Source: Sediminibacillus terrae
GTDB lineage: Bacteria > Bacillota > Bacilli > Bacillales > Amphibacillaceae
Reading direction: 5' to 3'
Assembly: GCF_009602435.1 (NCBI RefSeq)
Contig: NZ_VZDQ01000021.1
Span: 62,001-126,000 of the forward strand
Length of the DNA: 64,000 bases
Of the stretch, positions 54,460-63,688 are shown piece by piece. Position numbers and translations under genes: made by a program. The stretch's first letter is position 1; every line of letters begins with the position of its first letter. The notes below the pieces were generated by a model. The model worked only from the letters and a program-made list of their open reading frames with translations, ran no database searches and was not told the origin of the DNA.

Positions 54460-55938
54460 ATGAAACTTACTGAGATTGTCGGTGCTTTGCAGTTTTATCG
54501 ACAGACGAAAGATATCGAAAACATAACAATAAAAGGCTTGGAGATAGATTCGAGAAACGTCGCACAAGGCGATTTGTTCATTTGCATCGAGGGTTTCACT
54601 GTCGATGGCCACCAGTATGCCCACCAGGCTGAGAAGCAAGGCGCTGCAGCACTGATCGCTGAGAAACCGGTGGATGCTTCCATCCCCGTCATTTATGTGA
54701 ATGATACAACGAAAGCAGTAGCCCTTCTGGCCAACAAATTTTATGATTATCCGACAGAGAAGCTCAACGTAATCGGGATTACCGGAACGAATGGCAAGAC
54801 ATCTGTTACATATTTGCTTGAAGCAATATACAAAGAGCAACAGAAAAAGACCGGTTTAATCGGAACGATACAAATGAAAATGGAAGATGACTGTTTCGAT
54901 GTCAAGAACACAACCCCGGATTCGCTGTTTTTGCAAAGAAGTTTTCATCAAATGGTGAACAGGAAAATCGACACCGTTTTTATGGAGGTCTCATCCCATG
55001 CGCTGGACTTAGGCCGGGTTTATGGCTGTGATTTTGATATCGCCGTTTTTACCAACCTATCTCAAGACCATTTGGATTATCATGCAAGCATGGAAGATTA
55101 TTTGCATGCCAAAAGCTTGTTGTTTTCCCAATTGGGGAACAGGTATGATCAGAAAAAACCGAAGTTCGCCGTAGTCAATAATGATGACCCCCATTCCGCG
55201 TTGCTGGCGAAGAGCACTTCGCAACCTGTTGTCACTTACGGAATCGAGCAGCAGGCAGATATTCAAGCTGTCGATGTCAAGCTTGACGCCAATGGGTCCA
55301 GTTTCTTGCTGAAATCATTCGATGAAGAAGTGCACATCACTAGTAAGTTGATGGGGAAATTCAGTATATATAATATGCTTGCGGCAGCTTCTGCCGCTCT
55401 TTGTGCCGGGGTTCCGTTACATACGATAAAACGCGCCCTGGAAACCACCACCGGCGTTAGTGGACGATTCGAGCCTGTCAATCTCGGTCAATCGTTCGGA
55501 GTGATTGTAGACTACGCACATACACCCGATTCCCTGGAAAATGTGTTGGAAACAATACGCTCATTCGTGAAAGGAAAAGTATATGTCGTGGTTGGTTGCG
55601 GAGGAGACAGGGATAAAACGAAACGGCCATTGATGGCTGGTGCAGCTGTGAAATATGCTGATTTGGCTATCTTCACTTCCGATAACCCTCGGACAGAAGA
55701 ACCGCAGTCTATCTTGAACGATATGGTCGCTGGTATCAAAGGGAATAACTTTCAAGTCATTGAAAATCGCAAGCAGGCAATTGATGAAGCAATACGGATT
55801 GCAAAGGAAGATGACATTGTACTGATTGCCGGAAAAGGCCATGAAACCTATCAGCTTGTTAATGGAGAGGTTCATGATTTCGATGATAGACTGGTAGCAG
55901 CTAATGCAATCAAGTTTAACAGGAATAAGGAGAATTGA
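54460..55938 (+). CDS. murE: UDP-MurNAc-tripeptide synthetase (meso-DAP adding)
   Basis: A 492-residue Mur ligase. The ATP motif GITGTNGKTSVTYLLEAI, the carbamylated-Lys region, EVSSHALDLGRVYG, DYAHTPDSLENVL and TSDNPRTEEPQ are present. The DNPR tetrapeptide indicates meso-diaminopimelate as the third residue. ATG 54460 matches the family start; the frame also contains ATG 54448, with no clearly better ribosome site for either. It starts the murE-murF-mraY-murD series. Confidence 0.95.
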   Translation: MKLTEIVGALQFYRQTKDIENITIKGLEIDSRNVAQGDLFICIEGFTVDGHQYAHQAEKQGAAALIAEKPVDASIPVIYVNDTTKAVALLANKFYDYPTEKLNVIGITGTNGKTSVTYLLEAIYKEQQKKTGLIGTIQMKMEDDCFDVKNTTPDSLFLQRSFHQMVNRKIDTVFMEVSSHALDLGRVYGCDFDIAVFTNLSQDHLDYHASMEDYLHAKSLLFSQLGNRYDQKKPKFAVVNNDDPHSALLAKSTSQPVVTYGIEQQADIQAVDVKLDANGSSFLLKSFDEEVHITSKLMGKFSIYNMLAAASAALCAGVPLHTIKRALETTTGVSGRFEPVNLGQSFGVIVDYAHTPDSLENVLETIRSFVKGKVYVVVGCGGDRDKTKRPLMAGAAVKYADLAIFTSDNPRTEEPQSILNDMVAGIKGNNFQVIENRKQAIDEAIRIAKEDDIVLIAGKGHETYQLVNGEVHDFDDRLVAANAIKFNRNKEN

Positions 55939-55941
55939 GTC

Positions 55942-57300
55942 ATGTTGTTTACCACCGAATTTTTGGCGGAAGTGTTTGACGATCACAAAGGTGCTGTCCA
56001 GGATGGCATCGAAATAAATGAAGTGATCACAGACAGCCGCAGACAAAGCCATAAATCGTTATTCATTCCCCTTGTCGGAGAGTCCTTCGATGGGCATGAT
56101 TTTTTAAAGGGAGCCTTCGATAACGGGGCAGTTGCAGTTTTATGGGAAAAAGACAGGGAACTTCCTGAATTCCTCCCAGCCGGTTTCCCGGTATTCTATG
56201 TGGATGATACATTGGAAGGATTGCAACTGTTGGCACGCGAGTATCGAAAACAAATCAATCCGACCGTTATCGGGATCACCGGCTCTAACGGAAAAACGAC
56301 CACCAAGGATTTAATTGGAACAGTTACTGCTTCCTACTTTCGCACCCATCGGACAAAGGGCAACCTCAACAACCATATCGGGGTTCCATTGACGATCTTG
56401 TCAATGCCTCCACAAACTGAAGTGCTCGTTTTGGAAATGGGGATGAGCGGGTTTGGCGAAATTGAATTGCTCTCCAGAATAGCGCAACCGGATTATGCGG
56501 TGATTACGAATATCGGTGAATCGCATATTGAATATTTAGGATCCAGGGAAGGAATAGCACAGGCTAAATCAGAGATTTTAGCTGGATTGAAATCAGACGG
56601 TCTTCTATTTATCGACGGAGACGAAGAGCTGCTATCCGCTCTGAAGCAAAGGAAGGACACCGTCGGTTGTGGATTTCATCCTGACAATCAGATAACAGCC
56701 GATCATATACGAATGCACACAGATAAGACCACTTTTCGATTTAATGGGCATACCGTATATGAATTAAATATGCTTGGAGAACATAATGTTAAGAATGCAT
56801 TATTTGCGATAGCTATTGCTGATCGATTAGCAATCCCGGAGCAATATACAAAATCTGCGTTATCGAATCTGGAATTAACCGGAATGCGGTTCGAGTTTGT
56901 GAGCGGAAGGAATCACTCCACAATCATAAACGATGCATACAATGCTTCGCCGACCTCGATGAAAGCCTCGATCAATGTCGTTCAGCAATTGTCTGGATAT
57001 CAAAGGAAAGTTCTCGTTCTAGGGGATATATTTGAACTGGGCGAGCAGGCATCCACTCTCCATCGACAGGTCGCTGAAGCCATTAATCAGGATATCGATG
57101 TGCTTTTCACAGTCGGCAGCAATGCACAAGAAATATCAGATGCGAAAAAAAATGAACTTCCGCTTGTAAAGCACTTCGAGGCGCTGGGTGATTTAACAAC
57201 GGCTCTTCTGCCATTATTGGAGGAAGGAACACTTGTCCTTTTAAAGGCATCCAGGGGCATGAAACTGGAACAGATGCTCGAAGACATCGCCGATCAATAA
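55942..57300 (+). CDS. murF: UDP-MurNAc-pentapeptide synthetase (D-Ala-D-Ala adding)
   Basis: A 452-residue Mur ligase. [18 protein letters not shown] (ATP loop), [43 protein letters not shown] and [10 protein letters not shown] mark MurF. It starts 3 bases after murE with AAGGAGAATTG upstream. In B. subtilis murF lies elsewhere; its place between murE and mraY here is the arrangement common in other bacteria. Confidence 0.94.
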   Translation: MLFTTEFLAEVFDDHKGAVQDGIEINEVITDSRRQSHKSLFIPLVGESFDGHDFLKGAFDNGAVAVLWEKDRELPEFLPAGFPVFYVDDTLEGLQLLAREYRKQINPTVIGITGSNGKTTTKDLIGTVTASYFRTHRTKGNLNNHIGVPLTILSMPPQTEVLVLEMGMSGFGEIELLSRIAQPDYAVITNIGESHIEYLGSREGIAQAKSEILAGLKSDGLLFIDGDEELLSALKQRKDTVGCGFHPDNQITADHIRMHTDKTTFRFNGHTVYELNMLGEHNVKNALFAIAIADRLAIPEQYTKSALSNLELTGMRFEFVSGRNHSTIINDAYNASPTSMKASINVVQQLSGYQRKVLVLGDIFELGEQASTLHRQVAEAINQDIDVLFTVGSNAQEISDAKKNELPLVKHFEALGDLTTALLPLLEEGTLVLLKASRGMKLEQMLEDIADQ

Positions 57301-57352
57301 ATGGCTAGAAAAACAAAATGGGCGGGTTTTTGCAATAAAGGAGGAAATAAAT

Positions 57353-58339
57353 GTGAATGAATATGTTTTACTAATGACCATGGCAATATCTTTTCTGATT
57401 ACCGTCCTGATATCTCCAGTATTTATCCCATTCTTACGTAGATTGAAGTTTGGACAAAGTATTAGAGAAGAAGGTCCCAAATCCCACATGAAAAAGACAG
57501 GAACCCCTACAATGGGCGGAATCATGATCCTCGTCAGTGTGGCTATCACGACCCTCGTGATGATCGGTAAATTCAATCCGCACCCATACGGCTTCCAAAT
57601 TGTATTATTGCTTATCGTTTTACTTGGTTTCGGCTTGCTGGGTTTTCTGGATGATTTTATCAAGGTAGCAATGAAGCGGAATCTTGGGTTGACCTCCAAG
57701 CAGAAGATGGCTGGACAAATTGTCATTTCCCTGATATTTTACTTTATTTTGAAAGCGAACGATTTCCCTACCTATATCCAAATCCCTGGTACGAATATTC
57801 AATGGGAACTCGGTTGGGCTTATGCAATCCTGATCATTGTCATCCTGGTTGGCTCTTCCAACGCTGTGAATTTAACTGACGGTCTTGACGGTCTGCTGGC
57901 AGGAACGGCAGCTATAGCTTTTGGAGCTTTCGGTATTCTTGCATGGTACGGGTTTACACAATTCGAAGTAACCATTTTTTCTTTGGCAGTGGTCGGTGCT
58001 TTGTTGGGTTTTCTGGTATTCAATGCGCATCCTGCAAAAGTGTTCATGGGGGATACCGGTTCACTGGCCCTTGGAGGAGCAATTGGAGCGATAGCCATCC
58101 TTACAAAGATGGAAATATTGCTGATAGTCATCGGCGGTGTTTTTGTCATCGAAACACTTTCTGTCATTATTCAAGTTATATCATTTAAAACAACAGGCAA
58201 ACGGGTGTTCAAAATGAGCCCTTTACACCATCATTATGAGTTGATGGGATGGTCTGAATGGCGGGTTGTAACGACATTTTGGCTAGTGGGACTTGTGTTT
58301 GCGGCACTCGGGATTTATATCGAGGTGTGGTCGTTTTGA
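57353..58339 (+). CDS. mraY: Phospho-MurNAc-pentapeptide transferase
   Basis: A 328-residue polytopic enzyme that makes lipid I from UDP-MurNAc-pentapeptide and undecaprenyl phosphate. [20 protein letters not shown] (Asp pair), [32 protein letters not shown] and [15 protein letters not shown] are diagnostic. The start is GTG 57353, 8 bases after AAGGAGG. An out-of-frame ATG followed at once by TGA (57351-57356) overlaps it. The stop overlaps the murD start. Confidence 0.95.
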   Translation: MNEYVLLMTMAISFLITVLISPVFIPFLRRLKFGQSIREEGPKSHMKKTGTPTMGGIMILVSVAITTLVMIGKFNPHPYGFQIVLLLIVLLGFGLLGFLDDFIKVAMKRNLGLTSKQKMAGQIVISLIFYFILKANDFPTYIQIPGTNIQWELGWAYAILIIVILVGSSNAVNLTDGLDGLLAGTAAIAFGAFGILAWYGFTQFEVTIFSLAVVGALLGFLVFNAHPAKVFMGDTGSLALGGAIGAIAILTKMEILLIVIGGVFVIETLSVIIQVISFKTTGKRVFKMSPLHHHYELMGWSEWRVVTTFWLVGLVFAALGIYIEVWSF

Positions 58340-59685
58340 AAACATTGATTAATTTCCCATATGAAAAAATTCTTGTACTCGGGCTTGCGAAAAGCGGGAC
58401 GGCTGCAGCGAAATTGCTTCATGATAGTGGGAAGGAAGTACGCGTGAATGATTTAAAAGCTGATCAAGACAGTGATCAGGTCCAAGAATTGACCGGTTTA
58501 GGAATCGAAGTAGTAACAGGTGGACATCCGCTTTCTGTATTGGATGAAGTAGAGTTGTTAGTAAAAAACCCCGGAATACCATATGAAAATCCAATAGTCA
58601 GAGAAGCTGAAAACAGAAAGATTCCGATTATCACGGAAGTGGAGTTGGCAGGGAGACTTGTAAATGATTCTATCATTGGAATCACCGGCTCAAATGGAAA
58701 AACAACCACGACAACCCTGATTTATGAAATGCTCAATCAAAGTGGCTGCAAAACCCAACTCGCCGGGAATATCGGCAATGTCTCTTGCGAAGTCGCCCGG
58801 CACATGACCGAGGAAGAATGGATGGTTATTGAGTTATCATCATTCCAGTTGCTTGGTATCGATCAATTCAAACCGAAAATTTCGGTCTTACTCAATCTGT
58901 TTGAAGCTCATTTAGATTATCATAAGTCATTCGAGAATTATAAACAGGCGAAAGCTGGCATTATGAAAAACCAAACGGAAGATGATTTTATCGTGTTTAA
59001 TGCGGATGATAGGGAGATTGCAGATATTGCAGCTCGATCTGCTGCAGTGAAAATCCCCTTTTCCAAAACAGAAAGAATGCCGGAGGGCGCCTGGTGTGAT
59101 GATCAATATTTATATTTTAGACAGGAAAAGGTCATTTCATTGAAGGAGATCGTGCTTGTCGGCAGCCATAACCTGGAAAATATCCTGGCGGCTGTCAGTG
59201 CGGCAAAATTGAGCGGGGCTGACAATGATGGAATCAGACAAGTACTGAATACCTTCACTGGGGTAAAACACAGGCTTCAGTTTGTCAGTAATGTAAATGG
59301 CCGGTTGTTTTACAATGATTCAAAAGCCACCAATATACTGGCGACCAGCAAAGCGTTGTCGTCATTCAGTCAGCCGACGATTTTGCTGGCAGGCGGACTG
59401 GACCGTGGCGGCTCCTTTACGGATTTAATCCCTTCATTGGAAGGAGTCAAGGCGGTCATCGTTTTCGGAGAGACCGCAAAAAAATTGGCTGGAACAGCGA
59501 GAGATGCAGGAATCAAGACAATTGAATATGCTAATGACGTAGAAGAGGCTGCCCGAAAAGCTTATCAGCTTTCCGTGGAGGAAGATGTGATTTTGCTATC
59601 ACCGGCATGTGCAAGCTGGGATCAATACCGCACTTTCGAGGAAAGAGGAGACATGTTTGTAAAAGCTGTGCATACATTAGAGTAG
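58336..59685 (+). CDS. murD: UDP-MurNAc-L-Ala:D-Glu ligase
   Basis: A 449-residue Mur ligase. [17 protein letters not shown] at the N-terminus, [31 protein letters not shown] (ATP loop), [33 protein letters not shown] and [18 protein letters not shown] mark MurD. TTG 58336 overlaps the mraY TGA and follows GAGGTG by 7 bases; the frame extends upstream to 58258 inside mraY. Confidence 0.95.
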   Translation: MKTLINFPYEKILVLGLAKSGTAAAKLLHDSGKEVRVNDLKADQDSDQVQELTGLGIEVVTGGHPLSVLDEVELLVKNPGIPYENPIVREAENRKIPIITEVELAGRLVNDSIIGITGSNGKTTTTTLIYEMLNQSGCKTQLAGNIGNVSCEVARHMTEEEWMVIELSSFQLLGIDQFKPKISVLLNLFEAHLDYHKSFENYKQAKAGIMKNQTEDDFIVFNADDREIADIAARSAAVKIPFSKTERMPEGAWCDDQYLYFRQEKVISLKEIVLVGSHNLENILAAVSAAKLSGADNDGIRQVLNTFTGVKHRLQFVSNVNGRLFYNDSKATNILATSKALSSFSQPTILLAGGLDRGGSFTDLIPSLEGVKAVIVFGETAKKLAGTARDAGIKTIEYANDVEEAARKAYQLSVEEDVILLSPACASWDQYRTFEERGDMFVKAVHTLE

Positions 59686-59744
59686 GGGGCTTGTACTACT
59701 CACCCCCATTACCGTTAAAGAAAGGGAATTGGGGGTGTTTTTTT
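59681..59744 (+). promoter_or_regulatory. Attenuator-like hairpin system between murD and spoVE
   Basis: CACCCCC (59701-59707) can pair with GGGGGTG (59731-59737), followed by a run of seven T (59738-59744), a full intrinsic terminator that hides the spoVE ribosome site. The same C run can instead pair with GGGGG at the murD stop (59685-59689). AGTAG (59681-59685) can also pair with CTACT (59696-59700). Confidence 0.6.
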
Positions 59745-60858
59745 GGCTGAAGATCGGGTGAATAATGCAAAAAATTCTCCGGACTATCTGCTTGCGGTAA
59801 CGATTTTCACTCTCCTCACAATCGGCGTGATCATGGTTTACAGCGCTTCTGCTATCTGGGGAGAATATAAATTTGATGATGGGTATTTTTTTGTGAAACG
59901 GCAGCTGCTATTTGCGGGCGCCGGCATTGCGGCAATGCTTGTAGTCATGAACGTACCTTATTCTTCTTGGCAGAAATATGCCAAACCATTGCTTTTCATC
60001 TGTTTTATTTTGTTGCTGGCTGTATTGATTCCAGGCGTTGGTTTGGTGAGGGGAGGAGCCAGAAGCTGGATCGGTGTTGGGGCATTCAGCATTCAGCCTT
60101 CCGAATTCATGAAACTTGGGTTGATTATATTCTTGTCGACTTATTTGGCAAGCAACCAAAAATACATCACTTCTTTTAAAAAAGGGTTTCTCCCTGCACT
60201 ATTGCTCATATTCACTGCTTTCGGGCTGATCATGTTACAGCCAGACCTGGGGACAGGCGTTGTCCTGGTCTTGACCTGCTTTGTCATGTTATTTGTGGCA
60301 GGAGCGAAAATTTCGCATTTTATAGGTCTTGGAGTCCTGGGAATTGCGGGATTTCTTGGGTTGATTTTGTCAGCTCCTTATCGAATCAACAGGATCACTG
60401 CTTTTTTGAATCCATGGGAGGACCCGTTGGGGAATGGCTTTCAAATCATACAATCTTTATACGCAATCGGTCCTGGAGGCTTGATGGGGTTAGGGCTGGG
60501 GCAAAGTCTGCAAAAATTCTTCTACCTGCCCGAGCCGCATAACGATTTTATTTTTGCCATTGTCGCAGAAGAGCTCGGTTTTATCGGAGGGACCTTTCTG
60601 ATCGTGCTTTTTGGTGTGTTTTTATGGCGTGGAATCCGAATTTCCTTATCGGCGCCTGATACATTTGGAAGTTTGCTAGGTTTAGGGATTGTCGGGATGG
60701 TTACCTTACAAATCATGATCAATGTCAGTGTGGTAATCGGTTTGATTCCTGTCACAGGCATTACGCTTCCTTTTTTGAGTTATGGAGGTTCCTCGTTAAC
60801 GTTGACCCTATGTTCCATGGGGATTTTGTTAAATATCAGCCGGTATGCAAAATATTGA
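59743..60858 (+). CDS. spoVE: Spore cortex SEDS polymerase SpoVE
   Basis: A 371-residue polytopic SEDS protein. VIMVYSASAIWGEYKFDDGY, SWIGVGAFSIQPSEFMKLG, QPDLGTGVVLV, GLGQSLQKFFYLPEPHNDF, FAIVAEELG and ITLPFLSYGGSSLTL give a close match to B. subtilis SpoVE rather than FtsW. It polymerises cortex glycan with SpoVD. TTG 59743 follows GGGGGTG, and that site is inside the 3' arm of a hairpin. The usual next genes, murG and murB, are not here. Confidence 0.93.
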   Translation: MAEDRVNNAKNSPDYLLAVTIFTLLTIGVIMVYSASAIWGEYKFDDGYFFVKRQLLFAGAGIAAMLVVMNVPYSSWQKYAKPLLFICFILLLAVLIPGVGLVRGGARSWIGVGAFSIQPSEFMKLGLIIFLSTYLASNQKYITSFKKGFLPALLLIFTAFGLIMLQPDLGTGVVLVLTCFVMLFVAGAKISHFIGLGVLGIAGFLGLILSAPYRINRITAFLNPWEDPLGNGFQIIQSLYAIGPGGLMGLGLGQSLQKFFYLPEPHNDFIFAIVAEELGFIGGTFLIVLFGVFLWRGIRISLSAPDTFGSLLGLGIVGMVTLQIMINVSVVIGLIPVTGITLPFLSYGGSSLTLTLCSMGILLNISRYAKY

Positions 60859-60883
60859 TTTTTTATCAGGGCAACTTGCAAAG

Positions 60884-60923
60884 CAAGAGGTCGAATCCTA
60901 TGTGATTTGGCCTCTTGTTATTT
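60884..60923 (+). terminator. Weak terminator after spoVE
   Basis: CAAGAGG pairs with CCTCTTG across a 20-base loop, then TTATTTTATG. Confidence 0.6.
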
Positions 60924-61133
60924 TATGAAAACACCGCTCGGGTCAGTGTTCGCATTTATTCTAACCAGTATTTGGACTACCTGCTAAATCGCCCTGTTTT
61001 TTTGGGCAAGCTTTTCAACTTGAATGAAGACCCCGTCGGCATGGGGCTGTGTCTTCCGGTTACGCTTTGCATCGGGATTCCTCGACCCAAGGGAGCGAAG
61101 AAGCCGTTTCATGTAGCACCCTGGCTGAAGCGT

Positions 61134-61237
61134 TCCCTACGGAAAGCGCAGGGTATTTTCGCAGTGCCGAACTCCCACTCAACGAATGTAAAAGAAGTTA
61201 GGAAGACAAATTCAAACGATGTCGCAGGGTTTCTATC
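61134..61237 (-). repeat. Truncated copy of the composite repeat (left end only)
   Basis: The minus strand reads the left end of the composite unit (GATAGAAACCCTGCGACATCG, CATTCGTTGAGTGGGAGTTC), then the hairpin arm GCGAAAATACCC and CTGCGCTTTCCG, and breaks inside box 1. It lies in the spoVE-divIB gap. The adjacent 60930-61130 is not recognised. Confidence 0.75.
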
Positions 61238-61352
61238 AACTTCTTTCTTACAACTACAAATCGAATGAGGTGAGATTAAGGGGGTATTGGGGGAAATAGC
61301 CTAATTGCGACGAAAGTATCACTTTAAAATATGACGAAGCATAAAGAAAATA

Positions 61353-61361
61353 TGATATAAT
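61353..61361 (+). promoter_or_regulatory. Putative extended -10 promoter of divIB
   Basis: TGATATAAT (TGn plus TATAAT); a possible -35 ATGACG is 19 bp upstream. It gives divIB its own transcription in this rearranged cluster. Confidence 0.55.
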
Positions 61362-61477
61362 TTTAGCAGGAACAATCGCAACGGCATCCAGAATGTCGTT
61401 TGTTTATGTTTCAGTATTAAATACCTCGTTTTAAATGGTTCCATCAACACATCTTTATTTTAAAAAGGAAGATAAAA

Positions 61478-62284
61478 ATGAGTCAAAAAAAAGTAGTGTC
61501 CATTGAAGACCGGATCCCGAAACTGAAACAGGCACGCAAGAAAAAAGCAAACCGCCGATTGATTTTTTATCTTTCTATTTTCTTTGTTTTGATTTCCATC
61601 GTAGTCTATTTGCAATCACCCCTAAGTCAAGTCCGCCATGTTGTCGTGGGTGGAAACCAGTACATAGACAGCCAAGAAGTTAAATCGTTGAGTGGGTTGT
61701 CGACTAATGACAACTTTTGGAATGTGGACAAACAAGCTGTAAGCAACAAAATACAACAGCATCCGATTATTCGGAAAGCGGAAGTGGAAAGGCGATTTCC
61801 GACTACCATCGAAATAAAAATAAAGGAATATAACAGAGTGGGATATGTCATGGAAGACGGGGCCTATTATCCAGTTCTGGAGAACGGGAAAAGTCTCAAA
61901 CAGGAAAAAATGAAAACAGCGAATGGAGATGCTCCTCTACTGTCTGGTTTCAATAAAGAAACGTACTTGCAGGAAATGACGAAAGAACTCCAGCGTTTGC
62001 CATCGAGCATCGTTGGGTTAATTTCGGAAATCAACTGGGAACCTACAGATGAAAATCCTTATAAAATCTCCCTTTATATGAATGACGGCTATGAGGTTGA
62101 AGGAACGATTCGCAACTTTTCAGCGAAAATGAAGGCCTATCCTTCGATAGTGGCTCAGTTGGAGCCTGGAAGTGAGGGAGTCATTCACATCGGTGTGGGA
62201 GCTTACTTTGAATCCTATCAAAAAGAGGAAGAAGAGGGAGATCAGGCAACAGAAGAAGGTGATCAGGATGAAGCTGAGGGGTAG
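61478..62284 (+). CDS. divIB: Cell-division protein DivIB (FtsQ)
   Basis: A 268-residue bitopic protein with a basic cytoplasmic N-terminus (about 1-27), membrane segment (about 28-46), POTRA domain (about 50-120: VRHVVVGGNQYIDSQEV, VERRFPTTIEIKIKEY), then the FtsQ beta domain and a very acidic C-terminal tail. It works with FtsL and DivIC at the septum. ATG 61478 follows AAAAGGAAG. Confidence 0.93.
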   Translation: MSQKKVVSIEDRIPKLKQARKKKANRRLIFYLSIFFVLISIVVYLQSPLSQVRHVVVGGNQYIDSQEVKSLSGLSTNDNFWNVDKQAVSNKIQQHPIIRKAEVERRFPTTIEIKIKEYNRVGYVMEDGAYYPVLENGKSLKQEKMKTANGDAPLLSGFNKETYLQEMTKELQRLPSSIVGLISEINWEPTDENPYKISLYMNDGYEVEGTIRNFSAKMKAYPSIVAQLEPGSEGVIHIGVGAYFESYQKEEEEGDQATEEGDQDEAEG

Positions 62285-62972
62285 ACATGTCGTTCTGTCA
62301 TTGGTTTTGCTTGTTTCCGGTTTCTTAGTAGCCATCAGTTACGAACACACCAAACAAGAATCGAAAGTAGTACAAGTCAATGATCAGGAGTGGGAAAAAG
62401 ATTATTACTACCGGCAGCAGCTGATCAATCTCGAAGAAAAGAACCGAGAATTGAAAAAAGATTTGGAAAGCAAACGAAAAGAAATACAAAATCTTGAGGA
62501 AGAATTAGGGGGACAGACCGAAACAATCGATAATTTTGTCGATCGTAAATTGGAATTACAAATGATTACCGGAGAGTTGCCTGTGACCGGAAAAGGTGTC
62601 CAGATAACTTTGAGCGACGCCGATTATGTACCTTCAGAAGAAAATGCGAATCAATATATTGTCCATGAACGTCACATTCATCGCGTAGTGAACGAATTAC
62701 TTAGTGCAGGAGCGGAAGCAGTTTCTATAAATGGCCAACGCGTGTTTAGGGACAGTTATATAAATTGTGTTGGACCGGTTATCTCTGTTGATGGGGTTAC
62801 CCATCCGGCTCCTTTTTCCATTTCGGCGATCGGAGACCAGGAAGTCATGTACTCGAGCATTAACTTAACCGATGGACTCGTAGATGAATTGGTCAGTGAC
62901 AATATTGAAGTAGAAATGGAAAAGATGGAAGATATCCAGATGAGTGCCAGAGTCGACCAGGAAAGGGGATAG
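62268..62972 (+). CDS. ylxW: DUF881 membrane protein YlxW
   Basis: A 234-residue protein with an N-terminal membrane anchor (about 7-24), a coiled coil (about 45-85) and a DUF881 domain with GKGVQITLSDADYVPS, LLSAGAEAVSINGQRV and VGPVISVDGVTHPAPFSISA. Function is unknown; it is conserved next to divIB. ATG 62268 follows AAGGTG and overlaps divIB by 17 bases. It is a paralogue of the next gene. Confidence 0.9.
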   Translation: MKLRGRHVVLSLVLLVSGFLVAISYEHTKQESKVVQVNDQEWEKDYYYRQQLINLEEKNRELKKDLESKRKEIQNLEEELGGQTETIDNFVDRKLELQMITGELPVTGKGVQITLSDADYVPSEENANQYIVHERHIHRVVNELLSAGAEAVSINGQRVFRDSYINCVGPVISVDGVTHPAPFSISAIGDQEVMYSSINLTDGLVDELVSDNIEVEMEKMEDIQMSARVDQERG

Positions 62973-62974
62973 CA

Positions 62975-63688
62975 GTGAAAATCAAACAGAAAGTAATCAT
63001 CTCCCTTGTTTTTGGCCTGATTGGGCTTATGGTAGCTATACAATTTCAAACAAACAGAGAACCCGACGAGCGGGACACTAGAGATCTATGGGAAATTAGG
63101 TCCCAGTTGCAGGAAGAACAGAAATTCCAGCAGAATCTGTATCAACAAATCAGAGATGCGGAACAGACGATCGATCAGTATGAAGAAACATCAGAATCCG
63201 AAAAGGTTCAGACGCTGAAGGATTCATTGGAAAAATTGAGGAGCAAGGCTGGATTGACGGATTTACAGCAGCCAGGAATCGTCATCGATATTTCTCCCCT
63301 TTTCGTTGAAAACGAGAATGGGCAACCATACCCTTCCATTGCTCCGGATCTGCTCAACCGTCTTATCAATGAGCTGAACACATACGGGGCGACAGACATT
63401 CAAATAGCGAATGAACGGATTGTCGATATAACACCGGTACGTTCGGTCAATGGAGAGACATATGTCAATAACCATCCATTGCCCTCGGTCCCGCTGAAGA
63501 TAAAAGTGTTGGCGACCAATCCCGAAAGACTTAAGGACTATATGGAAGTCAGCCAATCAAAGGACGACTTTGCCATAGAAAATCTCGATATGGAATTCAC
63601 CTATGAAGAAAAGGTCAACTTAACTGGATATCAAGGACCTGTTCAAATTAATTCTATGCAAGTTTTGGAAGAGGCGGGTGAAGAATAA
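62975..63688 (+). CDS. ylxX: DUF881 membrane protein YlxX
   Basis: A 237-residue paralogue of YlxW with the same plan: membrane segment (about 8-24), coiled coil (about 40-85), then a DUF881 domain (QQPGIVIDISP, LINELNTYGATDIQIANERI). Function is unknown. GTG 62975 is preceded by GAAAGGGG and begins 2 bases after ylxW. Confidence 0.9.
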   Translation: MKIKQKVIISLVFGLIGLMVAIQFQTNREPDERDTRDLWEIRSQLQEEQKFQQNLYQQIRDAEQTIDQYEETSESEKVQTLKDSLEKLRSKAGLTDLQQPGIVIDISPLFVENENGQPYPSIAPDLLNRLINELNTYGATDIQIANERIVDITPVRSVNGETYVNNHPLPSVPLKIKVLATNPERLKDYMEVSQSKDDFAIENLDMEFTYEEKVNLTGYQGPVQINSMQVLEEAGEE

